DNA of 57,665 nt from Amazonocrinis nigriterrae CENA67 (GCF_016056305.1 NZ_JAECZC010000001.1:94429-152093), one strand, 5' to 3'. Numbered from the stretch's first letter, positions 20,391 to 28,708 are shown. The notes: generated by a model not told the origin, from the letters alone. Program-made: numbers and translations.

Positions 20391-21478
20391 TGTGAATTAG
20401 AAAATTGAGTAACAGTTTGTGCAGCTTCACGTTCTAGTAAGGCACGTTTGCGATCGCATCCCCAGCGGTAGCCTTTTAAAGTATTGTCACTGCCAACCAC
20501 ACGATGACAGGGAATAGCAATAGCAAGCTGATTGGTTGCACAAGCACGAGCCACCGCACGAACTGCTTTAGGATTACCAATCTGCTGAGCGATCTGGGCG
20601 TAGCTAGCGGTACTACCAGGTGGAATGTCTTGGAGTGTTCTCCAAACACGCTGCTGAAAGGCAGTTCCTTGAATGTCAAGGGGGAGATTCAGCCCTTGCT
20701 GAGGCATCTCTATAAAGGCAATAACCTGTTCAATCCAATCCTCAAAAGTTGAGTCGCTTTCACTCAATTGGGCATTGGGAAATTGGTTTTGTAACTGCTC
20801 AATCAAAACTTCTTCAATATCACCCAAGTGAATTGCACAAATTCCTTTGGTTGTTGCTGCAACTAAAACCCAACCCAACCACGATCGCTTAACGGCAAAC
20901 TGAATCTCAATGCCATCTGCACCTTGCTGATATTTAGTAGGTGTCATCCCTAACATCATTGTTGATTTATCGTAAAAACTGCTACTTGTCTCAAACCCCG
21001 CATTATAAATTGCCTCAGTTACAGAGCTTCCCTGTTGTAGTTCTTCACGAATTCGCTTTCCTCGATGGACATTGGCATACTCTTTGGGTGTAACACCAAC
21101 CATTTTCTTAAACAAGCGATGAAAGTGATACTGGCTGAGTCCTGCTATCTTAGCCATGTTCTGAAGAGATAAAGGTTTTTGGGATTGCTCAATGAGTTTG
21201 CAGATGTGAGCGATCGTTTCTATTTGTTGGTGATTAGGTGAAAGGGCATGAGGTTGACATCGCTTACAGGGACGAAATCCTGCCTTTTCAGCATGAGCGC
21301 AACATTCAAAGAATACAACATTGTTTTGCTTTGGCAGACGTGATGGACAAGTTGGGCGACAGTACACTCCAGTAGTTTGAACTGCATATATAAACCCACC
21401 ATCAGCCTGTGGATTGCGTTGTACCAGTGCCTCCCAACGCTGAGCATCCGTTGAAAATGATGAAACTAGGGTACTCAT
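20387..21478 (-). CDS. ada: Bifunctional Ada: alkylation-response activator and O6-alkylguanine-DNA alkyltransferase
   Basis: A full-length 363-residue Ada. The N-terminal zinc domain has C40, C44, C71 and C74 (GVYCRPTCPSR and FRPCKRCQ); C40 is the phosphotriester methyl acceptor, at +2 relative to E. coli Ada. An AraC-type helix-turn-helix follows (ENMAKIAGLSQYHFHRLFKKMVGVTPKEY-like region). The C-terminal alkyltransferase has the AIPCHRVVG active site (C324). It removes methyl groups from phosphotriesters and O6-methylguanine, and methylated Ada activates its own operon. The upstream gene on the same strand (M24 peptidase) ends 79 bases away, placing ada at the 3' side of the putative N-nitroso cluster. 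Confidence 0.96.
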   Translation of the reverse strand: MSTLVSSFSTDAQRWEALVQRNPQADGGFIYAVQTTGVYCRPTCPSRLPKQNNVVFFECCAHAEKAGFRPCKRCQPHALSPNHQQIETIAHICKLIEQSQKPLSLQNMAKIAGLSQYHFHRLFKKMVGVTPKEYANVHRGKRIREELQQGSSVTEAIYNAGFETSSSFYDKSTMMLGMTPTKYQQGADGIEIQFAVKRSWLGWVLVAATTKGICAIHLGDIEEVLIEQLQNQFPNAQLSESDSTFEDWIEQVIAFIEMPQQGLNLPLDIQGTAFQQRVWRTLQDIPPGSTASYAQIAQQIGNPKAVRAVARACATNQLAIAIPCHRVVGSDNTLKGYRWGCDRKRALLEREAAQTVTQFSNSQ

Positions 21479-21557
21479 AATCGCTCGCTCTGTTCATTCT
21501 GCTTAAAATAGTATGCAGTTCAACTCAACACTACCATCGATTTCTTGCTGTCTCATC

Positions 21558-22298
21558 TTACAGTAATAAATCCTCGTAGAAAGCTCCAAATAATTTGTGA
21601 GGATGAACTAAGTGTGTTTCGAGTATCCAATACCGTTTATTGCCAAACTTATCAGGAGCGCTCATTGGTTTGGTATTTTCCAGACAGATATAGTCAAACT
21701 GAGTATTTCCAAGTATTCTTTCATGTGGAAATACTCCTATTAAATGACCTGAATGAAATTGTGAACTCAGTTGCCAGCCATTGCTCCTAGCAAGATGCGA
21801 TATATATTCATATAAATCTTTGCCAGTCATATCTTGATTTTGTAGATAATAAGCTTTGCCTTCCAGAAATATACGTTCACAATCATTGCATATTTTCACT
21901 TTATCAGGGTCAATATTTGGGCCAGGTACAATCATGCTACGTCCCAGGTCAGTCTCTATTCTCAAAACGGGATTTACTTCCATGTTGAGAACAGTACCCA
22001 GGTCAAAAAAAACGATATCTCCTGGCTGAATGACATTATTTTTAACCTGGGAACTATAGGGATTAATCGTATCCTCACCTACACGTAATATCTGTCTATG
22101 CCAAAATCGTGGTTTATGATCTACAGAATCAAGGACTTGTGCTGCTAACTCGTAAATTACCTTTTGTACTTCTCTAGTTTGACATCCAGCCTGAATTAAA
22201 TTACGAATTTTAATGTGTTCTATGAGTAAAAGACCACGATTACGAGCCGAGATTAGCTGATGTTCTAAAGTTGAATCAGTACATAACAAATTATTCAT
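21558..22298 (-). CDS. M24 family metallopeptidase (Xaa-Pro peptidase-like)
   Basis: A 246-residue protein with a pita-bread fold pattern: two metal Asp in DIVFFDLGTVLNMEVNPV and ETDLGRSMIVPG, His in SGHLIGVFPHE, and Glu in YWILETHLVHP and GAFYEDLLL. All five classical metal ligands can therefore be assigned. It lacks the N-terminal domain of PepQ/PepP. Known family activities are aminopeptidase, prolidase and creatinase; creatinase acts on a guanidino/urea-type amino acid, which is interesting beside a nitrosourea-type pathway. It is minus strand, last of the candidate biosynthetic run before ada. Cluster membership is inferred from direction and spacing. Confidence 0.8.
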   Translation of the reverse strand: MNNLLCTDSTLEHQLISARNRGLLLIEHIKIRNLIQAGCQTREVQKVIYELAAQVLDSVDHKPRFWHRQILRVGEDTINPYSSQVKNNVIQPGDIVFFDLGTVLNMEVNPVLRIETDLGRSMIVPGPNIDPDKVKICNDCERIFLEGKAYYLQNQDMTGKDLYEYISHLARSNGWQLSSQFHSGHLIGVFPHERILGNTQFDYICLENTKPMSAPDKFGNKRYWILETHLVHPHKLFGAFYEDLLL

Positions 22299-22395
22299 AG
22301 GTTGAGGATTTATACGGTTTTGCTTTAATGTTCAGGATTTACACAACTGACACACATATTTTCTGCGATGGCAGTAACACTTTATCAAGGTCAAT

Positions 22396-22430
22396 TTTTA
22401 CGAACCGCAGAGGCGCAGAGGGCACAGAGA
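22396..22430. repeat. ACGAACCGCAGAGGCGCAGAG interspersed repeat copy
   Basis: Begins TTTTTACGAACCGCAGAGGC and continues GCAGAGGGCACAGAG. The first 28 or so bases are identical to the copy at 55909-55942, and an inverse version lies within 41507-41543. It is a family of short dispersed repeats with no coding capacity. Confidence 0.7.
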
Positions 22431-22553
22431 AAAAGAAAAAATGTTTAACTGAACTGTATTGTGATATGAGCAATTGCTAAAGGTTCGTTTTTTATAGGCA
22501 ATTTTGGCACATAATTATTTCAAACGGTCTCTTATATCATGTCCGTCTAAGGT

Positions 22554-22580
22554 GAAGAATGGTAAATTTTACCATTCTTC
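22554..22580. repeat. Perfect 13-bp-arm palindrome
   Basis: GAAGAATGGTAAA (22554-22566) and TTTACCATTCTTC (22568-22580) are exact inverted repeats around one base. It sits 26 bases beyond the stop of the hydrolase gene, so in the minus-strand RNA it forms a hairpin. It lacks a following T run and therefore looks more like an mRNA 3' stabiliser or a protein site than an intrinsic terminator. Confidence 0.65.
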
Positions 22581-22605
22581 CTATTGGGGTAATAACGCCG
22601 TTTAT

Positions 22606-23529
22606 TTACACGAGCCGCTGCCAAAAATTTCGTAAGATACGAAACACCTCTTCTGGTTCTTCAACATGAGAAAAAGATCCGCTGCGTTCGAGTATATGAA
22701 ATTCTGCTTTTGGGGCATAGGTAAGGAATTGATACTGTAGTGCGGGGTACAGTGCGCGATCAAACCGTCCCGCAAGTACTAATATGGGGGCAGTTATACT
22801 TTTTAGCCGAGGTCGAAAATCCGGTATTTTAGCAACCTGATTGCCGATGATAAAGTCCACATCCTCACCACAAAATAGCGGGTAGAGATCTAAATTGCGT
22901 GCCCCAGGCTCGGTGGCTAGCAGTCGAGCGTTTTCTGGATTGTAGAAGCGTACAAGCTTAGCAGCGCTGGCAAATAGTTCTTGCATCTTCGGATCTGTGG
23001 AGGGAAAGCCATCTGCACGTAATGCCTGAATTTTTGCCCAAACTTCAGGGCATTGGTTAGCAATTTCGCGGTTGATGTTAACGTGGTTGAGTTGCCACAT
23101 TTCTGGACTGTGGAGACTGTTTGCCAATACCAGACTACGTACCAGATGAGGATGGTCAAGGGCGATCGCCTGTGCAAGAAGACCCCCATAGGAAAATCCG
23201 TACAAATGAACTGGCCCCAGATTGAGTTCTGATAGAAGTGCAGCTACATCAGCAACATCACTCTCAAATGTAATTTCGTTGAGATTTTCTGGTCTATCAG
23301 AGCGGCCGCGTCCATACAGATCTACGTAAACTATTCGGTAATCAGTAGTTAGCGTATCGAAATGGGGATGAAAAATCACGTGAGAACCTGCTGGGCCAAG
23401 ACCAGACAGTAAAATGACAGGTTCGCCAATTCCGTCTTGCTCTACCCAAAGTCTTCGACCTCGAACATTGTAATACTGCCCAGGTGGGTGTATGAAGTCT
23501 ATTGTTGCTTGAGGATGGTTCGTAGACAT
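22606..23529 (-). CDS. Alpha/beta hydrolase
   Basis: A 307-residue single-domain alpha/beta hydrolase fold protein. GEPVILLSGLGPAGSHVIF gives the oxyanion region, VDLYGRGRSDRP the next strand, the nucleophile elbow is LYGFSYGGLLAQ (Ser in G-x-S-x-G), the acid is in LAGRFDRALYP and the His in RSGSFSHVEEPEEV. It resembles proline-iminopeptidase and lactone/ester hydrolases; substrate unknown. Its ATG (23529) follows directly on the stop of the upstream ATP-grasp gene (23530-23532, TAA then ATG), indicating tight coupling. In the cluster it may hydrolyse an ester or amide intermediate, which is inference. Confidence 0.88.
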   Translation of the reverse strand: MSTNHPQATIDFIHPPGQYYNVRGRRLWVEQDGIGEPVILLSGLGPAGSHVIFHPHFDTLTTDYRIVYVDLYGRGRSDRPENLNEITFESDVADVAALLSELNLGPVHLYGFSYGGLLAQAIALDHPHLVRSLVLANSLHSPEMWQLNHVNINREIANQCPEVWAKIQALRADGFPSTDPKMQELFASAAKLVRFYNPENARLLATEPGARNLDLYPLFCGEDVDFIIGNQVAKIPDFRPRLKSITAPILVLAGRFDRALYPALQYQFLTYAPKAEFHILERSGSFSHVEEPEEVFRILRNFWQRLV

Positions 23530-24810
23530 TTACACTTTGATAGTTATTTTTGGGGAATTGAGTTTCAGTTGCTGCTCTAAGCTGCGGATCAGCTTATAAT
23601 CCTCCATAATTTGGGATTGATCTGCATGAGCCAAGACAACGAAGCCTAGTTTGAGACTAGCGAAAAGATCCTTTGTCGGTTCTAACCAATCGTTATTTTG
23701 GATGTTGATCACTGAAAAATGATGACTTTGCAGTTCCTTTACTTGATCGAATATTTCGGCGTTACTCACTATGCCTTCAACTCGACAGATTAAAAACACT
23801 ACTAAAACGTGAGTGATTAGTTGAAAGCTGTCAGGAATAGAGCCATTGCGGGTAAAGTAGCGAACCGCTCGATCCACTTGACTATCCCCAGTAGCAATGC
23901 GACAGAAGCGCGGGTGACCACCTCCATGAGGTCGAGTACCAATCTCGATGAGTCTTGGCCCATGTTCTGTGAGCATCACTTCGAGGTGGGACGTACCATA
24001 CCGCATACCTACCGCATCAAGTACACCGCGCGCATAATCCACGATTTGGTCATATTCTGGAATCGTCGGAGGAAGCCATTCCATGCGATCATAAATCGCC
24101 ATATATGGGCCGTTATCAATTTTGTGATATCTACAGATATCACTAATTGAGTGCTTACCTTCATAGCTAATGGTATCAATAACGTATTCCACACCTTGGG
24201 TATATTCTTGTATAAGTAGCTTGTCGTTGAGTATCCCTAAACGATTATGTTTGCCTAGCATTTCATTGAAAATCTGGCGCCAACCTTCACCTTTAGGCAC
24301 TTTAGTTACCCCATCGGTACTAGCGCTCTTGGGTGGTTTGATCACCAGATCACACCCAATCAGGCCTGTTTGATATAACCATTTTTCTACTTCGTCAGCA
24401 TTATTAGTACACAACTGGGGAATGATTGGTAGCCCAGCTTGTGCCACCGCAGCGGCCATGTCACCCTTATGGCGACGAGCGCTGGCCTTTTCTGGAATAT
24501 TGGCTAGATCCTCGACCACTTGGGGGGCGATCGCATCTGCAAGTTCCACTCCTGATTCACATCCAGGTAGTACACATCGTGGACGCAATTCTCTGAGTTT
24601 GTTCACAACCTCTGAGAGATCCTCAGTTGCAATGAGAATCTGTGAAAAGTCTTGAGGTCGATAGGATGATGCATATACATCTGGAGGAGTAGGGCTAGAT
24701 AAAACTGCTACAACGGGCACTCCTGCTTGGGTGAATGCTGGCGCAAAGAAAGCACCAGAAGAATATGGATCAACAATTACTACTGGGCCCTGTGGATTAC
24801 TAGTTGTCAT
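23530..24810 (-). CDS. ATP-grasp amide ligase (second of two)
   Basis: A 426-residue ATP-grasp enzyme of the L-amino acid ligase/carnosine-synthase-like group. ATP-binding landmarks are DLVIKPPKSASTDGVTKV, LLIQEYTQGVEYVIDT and the metal-binding PRLIEIGTRPHGGGHPRF. I place the start at 24810 (MTTSNPQGPVVIVDP), which overlaps the stop of the upstream hydrolase by 11 bases; the longest frame starts at 24876 inside that gene and is less likely. Such enzymes activate a carboxylate as acyl-phosphate and join it to an amine, usually making dipeptides. Substrates cannot be read from sequence. The context suggests conjugation of an arginine-derived N-nitroso amino acid. Confidence 0.88.
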   Translation of the reverse strand: MTTSNPQGPVVIVDPYSSGAFFAPAFTQAGVPVVAVLSSPTPPDVYASSYRPQDFSQILIATEDLSEVVNKLRELRPRCVLPGCESGVELADAIAPQVVEDLANIPEKASARRHKGDMAAAVAQAGLPIIPQLCTNNADEVEKWLYQTGLIGCDLVIKPPKSASTDGVTKVPKGEGWRQIFNEMLGKHNRLGILNDKLLIQEYTQGVEYVIDTISYEGKHSISDICRYHKIDNGPYMAIYDRMEWLPPTIPEYDQIVDYARGVLDAVGMRYGTSHLEVMLTEHGPRLIEIGTRPHGGGHPRFCRIATGDSQVDRAVRYFTRNGSIPDSFQLITHVLVVFLICRVEGIVSNAEIFDQVKELQSHHFSVINIQNNDWLEPTKDLFASLKLGFVVLAHADQSQIMEDYKLIRSLEQQLKLNSPKITIKV

Positions 24811-25750
24811 AATTAGCACCCTCCTCAGCAGCAAACAAAGCCGCATGATGGCAGAACCTTTCCCAGGCGTTAGCAACTTGCGGGCTTAAGCCCCGCGCTC
24901 TGACAGCAGAATGTACTAAACCTGGCTCAACAACCAACTTAACTGGTGTTCCTTGTTCACACAGGAGTCGGGCGTATTCCTCAGAGTCAACTAAAAGTGA
25001 GTCCATTTCGGCTCCCATGATATACGCTGGTGGCAAATCATGAAAAGTTCCACTGATCAGCGCAGAGACGTAAGGATGTTTCGCCTGTTCAGCTTCAGGT
25101 ACATAGCAAGCTGTGTAGTATTCCATTTCACCGCCGGTTAACAAGGGAGCATCCACACCTCCTTGACGCCAGCGAGTAAAGTCCAGAACCGGGCTGATCA
25201 GTGCTTGACCCCGTAACTTAGGGCCACCGCGATCGCGACTCATCATACAGACGGCGACAGCCATGTTCGCCCCAGAACTATCTCCTGCAATGACAATTCG
25301 ATTGGCATCAATGTTCAATCGTTGGGCATCGTTGACAACACCACACAGTACACCATAACAGTCTTCAAGGGCTGCCGGAAAAGGGTGTTCAGGGGACATG
25401 CGAAAATCTGGGGCGATGGTGACTAATCCTGATTTCTCGCATAGTTCTGCAACAACTGTGTTGTGTGTCTCTAACGAGCCGACCACAAATCCACCACCAC
25501 GAATATAAATTAGCAGTCCTTGACCTTTTCTCTGTTTTGGACGATATACCCTAATAGGGAGTTTTCGACCTTCATATGAAACCGTGTCATCAGTCACCAA
25601 TACCCCAGACGGCATCTGGTAGGGAAATTCTTTGGTCAGACCAAAGTACATATCCCGTTGCTGATCAATAGGTAAAGTGTAAAAATCAGGTGGCATGACT
25701 TTGTTGCAACGGTCTACAAATTCATTTATGCCTTCTGCGTATATCATCAT
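24800..25750 (-). CDS. HSL-type alpha/beta hydrolase with altered oxyanion motif
   Basis: A 316-residue member of the hormone-sensitive-lipase/acetyl-esterase group. Nucleophile motif is VIAGDSSGANMAVAV, acid in IMGAEMDSLLVDSEEYA, His in EPGLVHSAVR. The family hallmark HGGG reads RGGG here (LLIYIRGGGFVVGS), so the first oxyanion residue is Arg instead of His. I prefer ATG 25750 (MMIYAEGINEF) over the frame start at 25795 because the extra residues look like non-coding leader. It follows the MFS gene after about 210 bases and overlaps the next ATP-grasp gene. The role is probably ester or amide hydrolysis, or an acyl transfer, in the pathway. Confidence 0.85.
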   Translation of the reverse strand: MMIYAEGINEFVDRCNKVMPPDFYTLPIDQQRDMYFGLTKEFPYQMPSGVLVTDDTVSYEGRKLPIRVYRPKQRKGQGLLIYIRGGGFVVGSLETHNTVVAELCEKSGLVTIAPDFRMSPEHPFPAALEDCYGVLCGVVNDAQRLNIDANRIVIAGDSSGANMAVAVCMMSRDRGGPKLRGQALISPVLDFTRWRQGGVDAPLLTGGEMEYYTACYVPEAEQAKHPYVSALISGTFHDLPPAYIMGAEMDSLLVDSEEYARLLCEQGTPVKLVVEPGLVHSAVRARGLSPQVANAWERFCHHAALFAAEEGANYDN

Positions 25751-25899
25751 GATTCTCCAAATAAAGTTGATAAAATTTGTGCAGATATGCTGCATCTGAG
25801 TATGAGTTGAGATTTTTGACTCAAGCTCAAGGTAGATTTTTGACGCCTAGTACTCTGGCAAAATATCTTTGCAGGCTCGACAGCACAATAAAAATCTTT

Positions 25900-25946
25900 T
25901 TATCCCCTGCTTCCCCTGCTCCCCTGCTTCCCTGCTTCCCCTGCCA
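25900..25946. repeat. CCCCTGCTTCCCCTGCTC tandem repeat
   Basis: About six imperfect CCCCTGCTT/CTCCCCTG units between the MFS exporter gene and the hydrolase. It is the same pyrimidine-rich unit seen at 6345-6385 and 8958-9005. It lies in the 211-base spacer within the operon-like run. Confidence 0.6.
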
Positions 25947-25961
25947 GTTAGAGCTATCCTT

Positions 25962-27224
25962 TTATGTTTTCGACCTGCTTTGAGCCAGAACCGAAGTCCG
26001 AGGATTTAACAATTCGTTGAGGATGCCTCTACGCATTAGTAGAGGTAGACAGAAAACAGTTCCAAAACCGCCGACCCATAACACACCGCTCAATCCAAAA
26101 AGTTTTATAGTCAAGGCAGCAATCAAATTACCGATTGGAATTACACCCCACATCAAAAATCGCTGTACCGAGTTGATTCTGCCAAGCAAGTGGTCAGGTG
26201 TATCAGTTTGTCGTAAAGTCAATGCTGTGGGGCCAAAAACACCCTCTCCAAAACCGTGTAATATGTTGGCGGCAATCAGACCAGGGACTGAACCTAGGGA
26301 ACCAGCTATTGGTATGAGAATTAAACCTGATACTGAGACAGCAGCGCTCACCACAAGAGTACGGGCAACACCAAAACGGCGAACAGGCTTAGTACAGATG
26401 AGGTTACCCAGCGGAAAACCTGCGGCAGCTGCACCGACAACAAAGCCAATGGTGATCGTGTTTAAACCCAGCACATTCAGGCAGTAAAGCACAAGGCTAG
26501 ACTCGATCATCACGGAAAACATCACATATACCACCCCGCACATAATAACTGGCTCTAGCCGTTGGTGGCGGAATACGAAATGCAAACCCTCACGAATATC
26601 ACGGTATATCCAACCGCGTTCTTGCTTCTTGACTGGACTGATTCTGGTCGGATGTCTATGCTTAATGGCCAATAGTGACAGCACAGATATGATAAATGTC
26701 GCTGCATTCACTGCAATTGCTACAGAAGCTCCCAACCAGGCGATGACTGGCCCAGCAGCCATAGGGCCAAGTGTCTTAGTCATCGACTCAGAGAAAAATA
26801 GTCGTGAATTAGATCGCTGCAAGTCCCGTGCTTCGGAAAAAAGTTCTGGAATATAAGAAGTGTAGGCGATTTGAAAAAACACTACAGCTGTGCCGGCAAT
26901 GCTAACCAGCAACATCAGGATTGGAAAGGTGAGAGTACCGCTGAATGTGAGCGCAGCTACAATTGTAAAGATGACTGCCTGGATACTGTCGCAAACGATC
27001 ATTGTCAATCGTCGTGGTAGCCGGTCAACGATCGCACCTGCTGGCAATCCAAACAACAAAAACGGTATAAAAAGGGCAAAGGGTAGCAGCACGGCTTGGG
27101 AAGCAGAGGCTCCTATTACCTGCACGGCCAGTAATGGTAGGGCAATCACCAGAAATTGGTCTCCCAAGAGGTTCAACGACTGCCCAGCCCACAGCATTCT
27201 AAAATCGCGCTTTGCAGTAGTCAA
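25962..27224 (-). CDS. MFS exporter (MFS_3/EntS-like)
   Basis: A 420-residue major facilitator with 12 predicted helices. FRMLWAGQSLNLLGDQFLVIALP and the loop GLPAGAIVDRLPRRLTM (conserved G-x-x-x-D-R-x-x-R-R) place it with EntS/macrolide-type exporters. Start is a TTG at 27224 that overlaps the TGA of the ATP-grasp gene (TTGA) and has a perfect AGGAGG seven bases upstream (complement at 27231-27236), so translation is coupled. In the cluster it is the obvious candidate for product export and self-protection at the inner membrane. Confidence 0.92.
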   Translation of the reverse strand: MTTAKRDFRMLWAGQSLNLLGDQFLVIALPLLAVQVIGASASQAVLLPFALFIPFLLFGLPAGAIVDRLPRRLTMIVCDSIQAVIFTIVAALTFSGTLTFPILMLLVSIAGTAVVFFQIAYTSYIPELFSEARDLQRSNSRLFFSESMTKTLGPMAAGPVIAWLGASVAIAVNAATFIISVLSLLAIKHRHPTRISPVKKQERGWIYRDIREGLHFVFRHQRLEPVIMCGVVYVMFSVMIESSLVLYCLNVLGLNTITIGFVVGAAAAGFPLGNLICTKPVRRFGVARTLVVSAAVSVSGLILIPIAGSLGSVPGLIAANILHGFGEGVFGPTALTLRQTDTPDHLLGRINSVQRFLMWGVIPIGNLIAALTIKLFGLSGVLWVGGFGTVFCLPLLMRRGILNELLNPRTSVLAQSRSKT

Positions 27225-28498
27225 TTTAGACCTCCTACTGTGGAGAGTTGTTTGGTTTTTAAGGTAAAGGCTTGGACAGCCGATTCAATAGTTGCTGTAC
27301 ACTCTTGGGCGTTGTCTCCATGCACAATTACGTAAGCATAGCGACAGGAGACATGATCAGCTGGGGGTAGTAATAATTTTTGTCCAGGTGAAACCAGGGA
27401 AGCGGCAACATCAACTGACGCTGGAAGCGCAGCATGATTAATGTGGACACTATCTGCGATCGCATCATTTTCAGGATAGAGAAACTGAATAGCAGCAACT
27501 CTTTTATGTATTTTCTCAACGTTTGGTTGTTGCCCACAGGCAACTGCGACAGCCACTTGACCAGGGTTAATCCCAGAAGCAATCCAACCAACACAGGGAA
27601 TCATATCACCACCAAGTCGAGCATTAATTTCTACTATCTTGGGGCCAGTCTGCGTCAAACGTAGCTCGGTATGTGTGATTCCGTTGCGAAATCCCACAGC
27701 TTTGTGTGCTTGCTCTAGAACAGAGATAAATGGCGCGTACTCAAGCAATGGGTCGTGAGAATCCACTACATGCCCAATTTCTTCAAAATGAGGGAAAAAG
27801 CCAGTCACCTTGCGCGCAACGAACAGGGGATACATGATTCCGTTAACCCATGCAACATCAATGCTGACTTCTGGCCCTTGCATATACTCTTCAACGAGTA
27901 CACGCTGATCGTAAATAGGTACGCCATCCTCAGTTGCAGTTTTAGCATGTTCAAATGCTGTATTTAGCTGTTCTGCTTTGTTTACCAGGCTGACCCCATA
28001 ACTTGCACCCAATGCACGCGGCTTGATGATCACAGGATAACCAATAGTTTCTGCGGCTTTGGTTGCTTCATCAATGGATGAGACAAGTATTGAGGTAGCT
28101 TGTGGTACTCCTGATGCCGCCAAAAAGGTGCGTGTTAGGTGTTTGTCACGACAGCGACCGACATTTTCAGGGTCTGTGGTTGGAAGACCAAGGGCTTGGG
28201 CGAGTTTGGCAGTTTCCACCATGCGTATTTCATCCCAGCAAAGCACCCCGTCAATTTTGATGTCGTCAGCTAAGTTTCGTGCCACCTCAATCATCATTTG
28301 GGCATCGAGTGTATTAACCACTGTGTAACCCACAATGTAAGGTATCTGCCAGTTCGGTTCAGAATCGAGAAATAGCCAAACATTTGAATGTTCCGCCACC
28401 ATTTTTAGCAGATACTCACGATACAGATGGTAGCCACTGGTTACCAACAGAATGGTAGGGAGGTGGGGAGAATTAGTCTTTTTGGATTGTGAAGTCAC
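27221..28498 (-). CDS. ATP-grasp amide ligase (first of two)
   Basis: A 425-residue ATP-grasp protein of the carnosine-synthase/L-amino acid ligase type. It has RCRDKHLTRTFLAASGVP, YPVIIKPRALGASYGVSLV, RVLVEEYMQGPEVSID and the Mg/ATP site GPKIVEINARLGGDMIPC. A C-terminal lid domain follows (about 320-425). It is related to but distinct from the second ligase at 23530-24810 (only the core motifs agree), so two different bonds may be formed. The gene is separated from the Rieske gene by a 117-base MITE and overlaps the exporter gene at its stop. Confidence 0.9.
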   Translation of the reverse strand: MTSQSKKTNSPHLPTILLVTSGYHLYREYLLKMVAEHSNVWLFLDSEPNWQIPYIVGYTVVNTLDAQMMIEVARNLADDIKIDGVLCWDEIRMVETAKLAQALGLPTTDPENVGRCRDKHLTRTFLAASGVPQATSILVSSIDEATKAAETIGYPVIIKPRALGASYGVSLVNKAEQLNTAFEHAKTATEDGVPIYDQRVLVEEYMQGPEVSIDVAWVNGIMYPLFVARKVTGFFPHFEEIGHVVDSHDPLLEYAPFISVLEQAHKAVGFRNGITHTELRLTQTGPKIVEINARLGGDMIPCVGWIASGINPGQVAVAVACGQQPNVEKIHKRVAAIQFLYPENDAIADSVHINHAALPASVDVAASLVSPGQKLLLPPADHVSCRYAYVIVHGDNAQECTATIESAVQAFTLKTKQLSTVGGLN

Positions 28499-28580
28499 TA
28501 TTTTGGTTCCTTATAAGTACTTGGTATTCAATAAGTGTTGTGGCATTTTGACAAACACTTTTCTCATTTGATTGACAGAA

Positions 28581-28697
28581 TAATTAGTAATTCGTAAGTC
28601 GTAATTAAAAATTTATTAATTAGGAATTAATAATTACATCATTGAGGGTACAAGCCCTTACCTTGAGGTAAGGGTAAAAATTACGAATTACTAATTA
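28581..28697. repeat. MITE-like element within the gene cluster
   Basis: TAATTAGTAATTCGTAA (28581-28597) and TTACGAATTACTAATTA (28681-28697) are perfect 17-base terminal inverted repeats of a 117-base element. Inside, CCCTTACC and GGTAAGGG (28650-28670 region) form a small central hairpin. It has no ORF. It lies between the Rieske and ATP-grasp genes and probably inserted into the transcription unit. Confidence 0.85.
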
Positions 28698-28708
28698 TCA
28701 ATTACGAA

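Larger units (their letters stand above)
22299..22605. other. Spacer with interspersed repeat inside the minus-strand run
   Basis: 307 bases between the M24 gene and the alpha/beta hydrolase. It holds a TTTTTACGAACCGCAGAGGC unit (22396-22415; same unit at 55910-55929), the MITE-end word ATATCATGTCCG (22534-22545) and a perfect palindrome (22554-22580). The start of the M24 gene could have its own promoter here. Confidence 0.6.

Noticed and set aside
22299-22605. Integration boundary (attachment site) of a genomic island at the cluster
   Set aside because: No tRNA, integrase or flanking direct repeat is visible. The repeats here are dispersed intergenic types found throughout the window.
24811-24876. 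N-terminal extension of the second ATP-grasp protein
   Set aside because: The extra 22 codons lie inside the upstream hydrolase gene and do not resemble the ligase family start. ATG 24810 overlaps by only 11 bases, typical of coupling.
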